From: Rhodospirillales bacterium
GTDB taxonomy: Bacteria; Pseudomonadota; Alphaproteobacteria; Rhodospirillales; Casp-alpha2
DNA: 6,047 nucleotides
Direction of reading: 5' to 3'
Assembly (NCBI GenBank): GCA_030727885.1
Contig: JANRAT010000150.1
Location: 1 to 6,047, forward strand
Below the pieces are notes generated by a model that saw nothing but the letters and a program-made list of their open reading frames with translations, was not told where the DNA came from and did not search any database. Below, piece after piece: positions 1 to 6,047 of the stretch. Position numbers and translations under genes: made by a program. Each line of letters starts with the position of its first letter. The first letter of the stretch is position 1.

Positions 1-201
1 GTCTTGAAGATCGTTGAAATCAGCCCGACCGGCACCAAGCCGAAAGCCGCTGAGAAGAAAGTCCCTGCCAAGGTTGCCGACGATAAGGTTGCAGCCCCGG
101 CCAAGGCCGAAGCGGCTGAAACCAAGGAAACGGCAAAAAAGCCAGCAGCTAAAAAGTCGGCGGCTAAAAAGCCGGCGGCAAAAAAGAAATCCGAGGAGTA
201 A
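1..201 (+). CDS. rplU: 50S ribosomal protein L21, C-terminal part with Ala/Lys-rich tail (5' truncated by window)
   Basis: The frame is open from the first base and ends in TAA at 199-201. It begins VLKIVEI, which resembles the last beta strand of L21 (VKITGI-like in other bacteria), and it lies directly before rpmA, the usual partner of rplU. L21 binds 23S rRNA in the large subunit. After the conserved end there are more than 50 residues rich in Ala, Lys and Glu, finishing in KKPAAKK-type repeats and SEE. E. coli L21 stops near the conserved strand, so this is a long basic extension of the kind seen in many alphaproteobacterial L21 proteins. It is probably disordered and may contact RNA; that role is inferred. 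The call rests on the short conserved piece plus synteny, since most of the protein lies outside the window. Confidence 0.88.
   Translation, partial: VLKIVEISPTGTKPKAAEKKVPAKVADDKVAAPAKAEAAETKETAKKPAAKKSAAKKPAAKKKSEE
133..189 (+). repeat. 15-bp in-frame tandem repeat coding [10 protein letters not shown] in the L21 tail
   Basis: Three 15-bp units (133-147, 148-162, 163-177) and a partial fourth (178-189) encode [15 protein letters not shown] and AKKK. Units differ mainly at third positions, so they are old enough to have drifted. The peptide resembles the lysine/alanine repeats of histone H1-like tails. Unit number could change by slippage without a frameshift. Confidence 0.8.
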
Positions 202-207
202 GCCCTT

Positions 208-468
208 ATGGCACATAAAAAGGCAGGCGGTAGCTCACGCAACGGTCGCGATTCCGCAGGACGTCGTCTCGGCGTCAAAAAGTTTGGCGGCGAAGCTGTG
301 ATCCCGGGCAACATCATCATTCGCCAGCGCGGCACCAAGGTTCATCCGGGTGACGGCGTCGGTATCGGGCGCGACCACACGATTTTCGCAACGGTCGAAG
401 GCAGTGTGAAGTTCAACAAGAAATCAGGCGGCAAGGCCGTCGTTTCGGTGCTGCCGCCTGCGAGCTAA
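208..468 (+). CDS. rpmA: 50S ribosomal protein L27
   Basis: This encodes an 86-residue protein starting [16 protein letters not shown] and containing [23 protein letters not shown] and [16 protein letters not shown] blocks in the order expected for L27. The length is normal for the family. L27 is a large-subunit protein whose N-terminal arm reaches towards the peptidyl-transferase centre and helps place the tRNA acceptor ends. The start is supported by a GAGGAG Shine-Dalgarno at 193-198 that overlaps the end of rplU, 6 nt after whose stop the ATG lies; the two genes are clearly cotranscribed and probably translationally coupled. There is no N-terminal cleavage extension of the Firmicutes type. 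An intrinsic terminator follows 30 nt after the stop. Confidence 0.98.
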   Translation: MAHKKAGGSSRNGRDSAGRRLGVKKFGGEAVIPGNIIIRQRGTKVHPGDGVGIGRDHTIFATVEGSVKFNKKSGGKAVVSVLPPAS

Positions 469-469
469 G

Positions 470-497
470 CCTCGCTGACCAGTGTTGAAGGTTTGAG

Positions 498-502
<5 letters not shown>
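470..502 (+). promoter_or_regulatory. Candidate antiterminator hairpin overlapping the rpmA terminator
   Basis: CCTCGCT at 470-476 is the exact reverse complement of AGCGAGG at 496-502, giving a 7-bp stem with a 19-nt loop. Bases 498-502 are also the foot of the terminator stem, so the two structures exclude each other. The element is seen in the sequence. A regulatory role is inference: the terminator stem is longer and should win unless something holds the first hairpin. Confidence 0.35.
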
Positions 503-2769
<2,267 letters not shown>

Positions 2770-2771
<2 letters not shown>

Positions 2772-2774
2772 GGG
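2770..2774 (+). promoter_or_regulatory. Shine-Dalgarno that decides the proA start
   Basis: AAGGG overlaps the proB stop codon. It lies 8 nt before the ATG at 2783 but only 2 nt before the in-frame ATG at 2777, so 2783 is preferred. Confidence 0.65.
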
Positions 2775-2782
2775 TTATGCTT

Positions 2783-4051
2783 ATGGACGGACAGAGCAAC
2801 ATCCCGATATTGATGCGCGAAATCGGCGAGAATGCCCGATCTGCCGCCGCTCAGTTGGCGATTGCGTCGACAGCGTCAAAAAATAAGGCGCTGCTCGAAA
2901 TGGCGGCCAGTCTGCGCCGTCGCGCCAACCACATCCTGTCCGAAAATGCCAAGGATATTGAGGCCGGGGAATCCAAGGGCCTGTCCGGTGCCTTGCTTGA
3001 TCGTCTGCTTTTGAACGAGGAACGCATCGAAGGCGTGGCCAAAGGACTTGAAGCGATTGCTGAACTGAACGATCCGATCGGTGCGATTGACAGTGCCTGG
3101 GATCGCCCGAACGGCCTGCATATCGAACGTGTCCGCGTGCCCTTGGGGGTCATAGGCGTCATTTATGAAAGCCGCCCCAACGTGACGGCGGATGCCGGTG
3201 GATTGTGCCTTAAATCCGGCAATGCCTCGATATTAAGGGGCGGCTCTGAGAGCTATCATTCCAGCCGCGCCATCATGGAAAGCCTGTCCGAAGGTCTGAA
3301 TGCCGCCGGTCTGCCTGAACATGCCATCCAGCTGGTGCCGACCACCGACCGCGCTGCTGTGGGTGAAATGCTCAAGATGACCGATTATATCGACGTCATC
3401 GTGCCGCGTGGTGGCAAGTCGCTGATCCAGCGCGTTACTGATGACAGCAAGGTGCCGTTGTTCAAGCATCTTGAAGGCATCAATCATACCTATGTGCATG
3501 CTGCTGCTGACCCGGTCATGGCCCGGGAAGTAGTGGTCAACGCCAAGATGCGTCGCACCGGGATCTGCGGTGCGACCGAAACCCTGTTGATCGACCGGAC
3601 GGTTGCGCCTCAGCAGCTATCCAACATTGTCGATGGTCTGATTGAGGCCGGTTGTGAAGTCCGGGGTGATTCAGAAAGTCAGTCTCTTGACCCGCGCATT
3701 GTTGCAGCCAGCGATGCAGACTGGGATACGGAATATCTCGATAGTATCATTGCCGTCAAACAGGTCGATGGTGTCGACGATGCGGTCCGCTTCATCCGCA
3801 AGCACGGTTCCGATCATACCGACGCCATCATCACCGGTGATGCCGCTGTCGCCGAGACATTCCTGAACACGGTCGACAGTGCCATCGTGTTGTGGAATGC
3901 GTCGACCCAGTTCGCCGACGGTGGCGAGTTCGGCATGGGGGCCGAGATCGGCATCTCGACCGGCAAGCTGCACGCCCGCGGTCCGGTTGGTGTCGAACAG
4001 CTGACATCGATGAAATACATCGTCCGGGGTGCCGGGCAGACGAGGCCGTAA
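2783..4051 (+). CDS. proA: Gamma-glutamyl phosphate reductase (glutamate-5-semialdehyde dehydrogenase)
   Basis: ProA reduces gamma-glutamyl phosphate with NADPH to glutamate 5-semialdehyde, which cyclises to the proline precursor pyrroline-5-carboxylate. The protein has 422 residues (E. coli 417) and shows the aldehyde-dehydrogenase fold: [43 protein letters not shown] (PRGGKS at 208-213), the catalytic-cysteine block [13 protein letters not shown] with C262, and [16 protein letters not shown] (HARGPVG at 397-403) near the end. All expected blocks are intact, so it should be active. It begins 11 nt after the proB stop. An in-frame ATG two codons upstream at 2777 would add ML but is too close to the ribosome-binding site. 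The pair ProB-ProA is expected to work together because the phosphate intermediate is unstable. Confidence 0.98.
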   Translation: MDGQSNIPILMREIGENARSAAAQLAIASTASKNKALLEMAASLRRRANHILSENAKDIEAGESKGLSGALLDRLLLNEERIEGVAKGLEAIAELNDPIGAIDSAWDRPNGLHIERVRVPLGVIGVIYESRPNVTADAGGLCLKSGNASILRGGSESYHSSRAIMESLSEGLNAAGLPEHAIQLVPTTDRAAVGEMLKMTDYIDVIVPRGGKSLIQRVTDDSKVPLFKHLEGINHTYVHAAADPVMAREVVVNAKMRRTGICGATETLLIDRTVAPQQLSNIVDGLIEAGCEVRGDSESQSLDPRIVAASDADWDTEYLDSIIAVKQVDGVDDAVRFIRKHGSDHTDAIITGDAAVAETFLNTVDSAIVLWNASTQFADGGEFGMGAEIGISTGKLHARGPVGVEQLTSMKYIVRGAGQTRP

Positions 4052-4072
4052 AGGCCAGATAATAGAATAATC

Positions 4073-4079
4073 AAGGAGG
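4073..4079 (+). promoter_or_regulatory. Strong Shine-Dalgarno for the ytoQ-family gene
   Basis: AAGGAGG, a near-perfect anti-SD complement, lies 5 nt before ATG 4085. It is the strongest ribosome-binding site in the window and stands in a short AT-richer spacer (4052-4072). This suggests the gene is translated independently of proA and well. No convincing promoter was found in the spacer. Confidence 0.8.
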
Positions 4080-4084
4080 CCACT

Positions 4085-4591
4085 ATGACCACGACCTGGA
4101 CCGTCTATCTGTCGGGTGAAATTCATTCGGATTGGCGCGAGCGCATCGCCGATGGCGTCAAGGCGGCGGGGCTGCCGGTAGAGTTGGTATCGCCGGTGAC
4201 CGTGCACGAAGATTCGGACGATTGCGGCGTTGCCGTGTTCGGCGCCGAAAGTGACAAATTCTGGCATGACCGCAAAGGCGCGCAGCTGAACGCGATCCGC
4301 ACCAAGACCCTTTTGAAAAGCGCCGATATCGCGGTGATCCGCTTCGGTGAAAAATACAAACAATGGAATGCCGCGTTTGATGCCGGTTATGCCGCTGCCC
4401 TGGATATTCCCTACATCACCTTGCACCCGACCGAGCATGATCATGCCCTGAAGGAAGTTGATGGCGCTGCGCACGGTGTTGCCCGCGAGCCCGAGCAGGT
4501 GGTCGAAGCTCTGGCCTACGTCATACTGGGTGAGATGCCGACAAATCGTGCCTCAAAGAAATCGGCCCCTGGGGCCGTAGCTGCGGAGTAA
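4085..4591 (+). CDS. YtoQ family protein (nucleoside deoxyribosyltransferase-like fold)
   Basis: This 168-residue protein matches the YtoQ family by its WTVYLSGEIHSDWRERI start (W5, S10-G11-E12-I13-H14, W17), VELVSPVTVHEDSDDCG, FWHDRKGAQLNAIRT, a conserved FGEKYKQWNAAFDAGYAAAL block (87-106) and DIPYITLHP. B. subtilis YtoQ has about 148 residues; the extra length here is a C-terminal tail rich in Ala, Ser and Lys (from about residue 152). The SGEIHSDW start and the NAAFDAG region recall nucleoside 2-deoxyribosyltransferase-like proteins, which suggests a nucleotide-related enzyme, but the reaction of YtoQ proteins is unknown to me. It sits between proA and nadD, a position usually without a gene in this cluster. 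Its stop is followed in the same frame, after six further bases, by the likely start of nadD. Confidence 0.85.
   Translation: MTTTWTVYLSGEIHSDWRERIADGVKAAGLPVELVSPVTVHEDSDDCGVAVFGAESDKFWHDRKGAQLNAIRTKTLLKSADIAVIRFGEKYKQWNAAFDAGYAAALDIPYITLHPTEHDHALKEVDGAAHGVAREPEQVVEALAYVILGEMPTNRASKKSAPGAVAAE
4585..4588 (+). promoter_or_regulatory. Shine-Dalgarno supporting a CTG start for nadD
   Basis: GGAG at the very end of the ytoQ-family gene lies 9 nt before CTG 4598, the only near-cognate start with usable spacing ahead of the catalytic motif of nadD. The overlap with the upstream stop suggests termination-reinitiation coupling. Confidence 0.5.
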
Positions 4592-4597
4592 ACGGTT

Positions 4598-5182
4598 CTG
4601 CCGAGCTTTACCCGTCGCATCGGAATACTCGGGGGCTCATTCAACCCGGCTCATCAGGGACACCTGCATATTTCAAGAGCCGCGTTGAAGATGCTGGCTC
4701 TGGACGAGGTGTGGTGGGTCGTGTCACCGCAAAACCCTCTCAAACCCGTTGACGGCATGGCGCCATTCGAGCGCCGTCTGGCCGAGGCTGAGCGCGTGAC
4801 GGCCAAAGACCCGAGGATCATTATCAGCGATGTGGAAGCTCAACTCGGGACGCGTTATACCGCCGATACCCTTGCTCATCTGGTTAGCAGCAGTCCCGGC
4901 GATCACTTCGTATGGCTGATGGGGGCGGACAATTTATCGCAAATACATCGTTGGCGAGACTGGTCACGAATTTTTAGCATAGTCCCCGTTGCAGTATTTG
5001 GTCGTCCGGGATACTCTATGAGGGCTACATCTAGTGTAGCAGCCCGGCGTTTCGCTCGGGACCGGTGGCCCCAAGGAGCGGCGAAGCGCCTGGTGGATGC
5101 GGATCTGCCGGCTTGGGTGTTTTTGAAAATTCGTGAACATTCACAATCGGCAAGTAAGATCCGGGCGCAAGGCGGGTTTTAG
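4598..5182 (+). CDS. nadD: Nicotinate-nucleotide adenylyltransferase, apparent CTG start
   Basis: NadD joins nicotinate mononucleotide and ATP to make deamido-NAD in NAD synthesis. From CTG 4598 it is 194 residues, normal for the family. The nucleotidyltransferase signature GGSFNPAHQGH is at 12-22, with H19 and H22 of the HxGH motif; VSPQNPLKP follows, then MGADNL at 108-113 with HRWRDW, and a C-terminal SASKIR (184-189) matching the ISSTxIR-type phosphate-binding motif. All key blocks are present, so the enzyme should be functional. The frame is open back to the ytoQ-family stop at 4589-4591, yet that interval has no ATG, GTG or TTG; the first TTG (4685) lies after the HxGH motif and would give a dead protein. 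CTG 4598 is therefore the best start. ACG 4592, ATC 4619 or ATA 4625 are weaker alternatives. Codons between about 4930 and 5045 look less GC-biased than the neighbours. Confidence 0.93.
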   Translation: MPSFTRRIGILGGSFNPAHQGHLHISRAALKMLALDEVWWVVSPQNPLKPVDGMAPFERRLAEAERVTAKDPRIIISDVEAQLGTRYTADTLAHLVSSSPGDHFVWLMGADNLSQIHRWRDWSRIFSIVPVAVFGRPGYSMRATSSVAARRFARDRWPQGAAKRLVDADLPAWVFLKIREHSQSASKIRAQGGF

Positions 5183-5205
5183 CCGTGCGCCGATCAATGT
5201 GTTAA

Positions 5206-5283
5206 TGCCCAGAGTTGGGCAATATGTTTATGCCCGGTATCGGGCAACAATGGGCGTATGCCCGGGCGAAAAGGATCGGGCAT
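5206..5283 (+). repeat. Array of three hairpins with shared TGCCC/GGGCA arms upstream of rsfS
   Basis: Three consecutive inverted repeats occur in the nadD-rsfS gap. TGCCCA (5206-5211) pairs with TGGGCA (5216-5221) over a 4-nt loop. TGCCCG (5231-5236) pairs with CGGGCA (5241-5246) over a 4-nt loop. ATGCCCG (5258-5264) pairs with CGGGCAT (5277-5283) over 12 nt. Left arms start 25 and 28 nt apart and are preceded by TAA, TTA and GTA. An extra GGGC (5252-5255) can pair with GCCC (5260-5263). Because the arms are alike, each right arm can also pair with the next left arm, so alternative folds exist. Compensating A/G and T/C differences at the last stem position keep pairing intact. The role is unknown; a 5' regulatory RNA or a local repeat expansion are both possible. 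Confidence 0.65.
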
Positions 5284-5302
5284 GGATGCAGACATCAGTT
5301 AG

Positions 5303-5308
5303 AAAGGA
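5303..5308 (+). promoter_or_regulatory. Shine-Dalgarno supporting an ATA start for rsfS
   Basis: AAAGGA lies 8 nt before ATA 5317. The same hexamer with the same 8-nt spacing precedes the GTG start of rlmH at 5978, which supports this placement. None of the canonical in-frame starts (TTG 5215, ATG 5224, ATG 5230) has a purine-rich site at good distance. Confidence 0.5.
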
Positions 5309-5316
5309 ACATAGCA

Positions 5317-5718
5317 ATACCAAGTAAACGCAAACTTCGCCCGTCCGGGGATGTCCTCCGGGCGCTGGTTGAAACCTCCCTCGATGATGACAAGGCGCTG
5401 GACATTGTCGTCATCGACCTCACCGGCAAGACCCAAATGGCTGATTACATGGTCATTGCCTCCGGTCAATCAAGCCGCCAGGTCGGCGCAATGGCTGACC
5501 ACCTCTGTCGGAAAATCAAGGATCTCGGCGTCAAGGAAGTCGCCGTCGAAGGTGTCGGTCAAAGTGACTGGGTGCTGATCGACGCCGGCGATGTCGTCGT
5601 TCATCTGTTCCGTCCCGAGGTGCGTGATTTTTACAGTCTGGAAAAGCTGTGGTCGGTTCCGGATGTGGTGGCGGGAACGAGTATCGGCAAACAGCCGATG
5701 GCGGGCACCGTCGCCTGA
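5317..5718 (+). CDS. rsfS: Ribosomal silencing factor RsfS (RsfA/Iojap family), start uncertain, possibly ATA
   Basis: RsfS binds ribosomal protein L14 (uL14) on the 50S subunit and blocks joining with the 30S when nutrients are low. From ATA 5317 the protein has 133 residues. The conserved domain starts near residue 14: LRALVETSLDDDKALDIVVIDL, then GKTQMADYMVIASGQSSRQVGAMADH (from residue 37), VEGVGQSDWVLIDAGDVVVHLF (W85) and YSLEKLWS. The frame stays open upstream to 5215, but the extra 34 residues from TTG 5215 overlap the hairpin array and have no family resemblance; ATG 5224 and ATG 5230 lack ribosome-binding sites. ATA 5317 has a good one and gives a sensible PSKRKLRPSGD N terminus. If ATA is not used, ATG 5230 (162 residues) is the fallback. 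Family assignment is secure; the start is not. Confidence 0.93.
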   Translation: MPSKRKLRPSGDVLRALVETSLDDDKALDIVVIDLTGKTQMADYMVIASGQSSRQVGAMADHLCRKIKDLGVKEVAVEGVGQSDWVLIDAGDVVVHLFRPEVRDFYSLEKLWSVPDVVAGTSIGKQPMAGTVA

Positions 5719-5777
5719 GACCTGGATTTGAGAGTTATGGTGTACGATCAATGAGTAGCTTTACTATTCCCCCATGC

Positions 5778-5852
5778 CCGTCATCCCCGCGAAAGCGGGG
5801 ACCCAGATTAAATGACGGCGCTGCTGGGTCCCCGCTTTCGCGGGGATGACGG
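5778..5852. repeat. Perfect 29-bp inverted repeat (REP/MITE-like intergenic palindrome)
   Basis: The arm at 5778-5806 is the exact reverse complement of 5824-5852, separated by 17 nt. Each arm is itself a small hairpin: CCCCGC/GCGGGG around GAAA (5785-5800) and the same around TTTC (5830-5845). The arm has the form CGTCATCCCCGCGAAAGC followed by GGGGACCCAG, a sequence type that I recognise as a widely dispersed intergenic repeat in proteobacteria (GTCATYCCCGCGAAAGCGGG-like). The loop repeats ATGACGG (5812-5818), found again at the outer end of the right arm. There is no T-run on either side, so it is not a classical terminator, though the transcript would fold very stably and could affect rsfS mRNA stability. 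Confidence 0.9.
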
Positions 5853-5963
5853 ATCGTTATTGGGCAGGGCTCTGCATTTCATTGGTAGCGGATCAAAACT
5901 TTTGGATCAGACCTTGAGGTGGCGCCTCGGTTGAGGCTCAGGGTTCAGCTTTGGGGCCGAATT
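5853..5963 (+). other. Intergenic leader before rlmH with small competing hairpins
   Basis: No coding potential was seen here. GAGG (5916-5919) can pair with CCTC (5925-5928), while GCCTC (5924-5928) can instead pair with GAGGC (5933-5937) around a GGTT loop; these exclude each other. TTGAGG occurs twice (5914-5919, 5931-5936, the second starting at TTGAGG) and GGATCA twice (5890-5895, 5904-5909). I found no promoter with acceptable -35/-10 spacing. Any regulatory function is speculative. Confidence 0.3.
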
Positions 5964-5969
5964 AAAGGA
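5964..5969 (+). promoter_or_regulatory. Shine-Dalgarno for rlmH (GTG start)
   Basis: AAAGGA lies 8 nt before GTG 5978. It selects this GTG over the out-of-frame ATG at 5970, which does not lead to an RlmH reading frame. Confidence 0.75.
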
Positions 5970-5977
5970 ATGTCGAC

Positions 5978-6047
5978 GTGCGGTTGACACTTATCGCGGT
6001 CGGGCGCGCCAAGCGCGGCCCGGAGCAGGATCTTTTCACTTCATATC
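5978..6047 (+). CDS. rlmH: 23S rRNA (pseudouridine-1915-N3)-methyltransferase RlmH, N-terminal fragment (3' truncated by window)
   Basis: Twenty-three codons are visible, reading MRLTLIAVGRAKRGPEQDLF followed by TSY, which matches the RlmH N terminus (MKLxxIAVGxKxxxxE-type; alphaproteobacterial forms have MRLTIIAVGRLKAGPE). RlmH is a SPOUT-class enzyme that methylates pseudouridine 1915 in helix 69 of 23S rRNA on the assembled 70S ribosome, using S-adenosylmethionine. rsfS-rlmH is a common gene pair, which supports the call. The start is GTG behind AAAGGA at 8-nt spacing. The 259-bp gap from rsfS with a large palindrome is longer than usual for this pair and may mean partial transcriptional separation. 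The catalytic C-terminal knot is outside the window. Confidence 0.92.
   Translation, partial: MRLTLIAVGRAKRGPEQDLFTSY

Noticed and set aside
14..301. Basic +2-frame open frame across rplU and rpmA
   Set aside because: It is an Arg/Lys/Pro-rich shadow of the Ala/Lys repeats and runs into well-supported rpmA in another frame.
2777..2782. ATG 2777 as proA start
   Set aside because: Only 2 nt separate it from the Shine-Dalgarno; ATG 2783 has normal spacing.
5206..5283. CRISPR-like array
   Set aside because: The repeats are about 16 nt or less, spacing is irregular, each unit is a self-contained hairpin, and no cas gene is present.
5751..5849. Small open frame starting ATG 5751 through the palindrome
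   Set aside because: Its product is just translated repeat sequence, with no ribosome-binding site and no family.
5778..5860. 29-bp palindrome as an intrinsic terminator
   Set aside because: No run of T follows on either strand, and the arm resembles a dispersed repeat.

Overview
The window reads as a housekeeping segment of an alphaproteobacterial chromosome. The gene order rplU-rpmA-obgE-proB-proA-(ytoQ)-nadD-rsfS-rlmH, all on the plus strand, is the arrangement known from Rhodospirillales-like and related Alphaproteobacteria. The Ala/Lys-rich tail on L21, the short Obg without a C-terminal OCT domain and the moderately GC-rich codon use agree with that. The order or family is an inference from synteny and protein style. 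No mobile genes, CRISPR array, tRNA or rRNA are visible.

Layout. Positions 1-468 hold the end of rplU and complete rpmA (ribosomal proteins L21 and L27). Positions 470-532 hold an 11-bp GC-rich stem followed by eight T, a clear intrinsic terminator. Its 5' arm can also pair with an upstream 7-bp element, so readthrough into the next gene may be tunable. Positions 616-4051 hold obgE, proB and proA, with obgE and proB overlapping by ATGA. Positions 4085-4591 hold a YtoQ-family gene with the strongest Shine-Dalgarno sequence in the window. nadD and rsfS follow. A 259-bp gap then carries a perfect 29-bp inverted repeat, and rlmH begins at 5978 and runs off the end.

How the genes work together. 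L21, L27, ObgE, RsfS and RlmH all act on the large ribosomal subunit: structure, GTP-dependent assembly, silencing under starvation, and pseudouridine methylation of 23S rRNA. ProB and ProA make the proline precursor from glutamate. NadD makes the NAD precursor deamido-NAD. The cluster therefore joins 50S maturation to growth-linked metabolism.

The unusual points are in translation starts and non-coding structure. nadD has no ATG, GTG or TTG upstream of its catalytic motif; the only sensible start is CTG at 4598. rsfS has no well-placed canonical start either; the best ribosome-binding site points to ATA at 5317. The stretch just before rsfS holds three consecutive hairpins built from the same TGCCC/GGGCA arms, whose arms can also pair between neighbours. 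I see no new protein system; these RNA-level features are the candidates for something undescribed.
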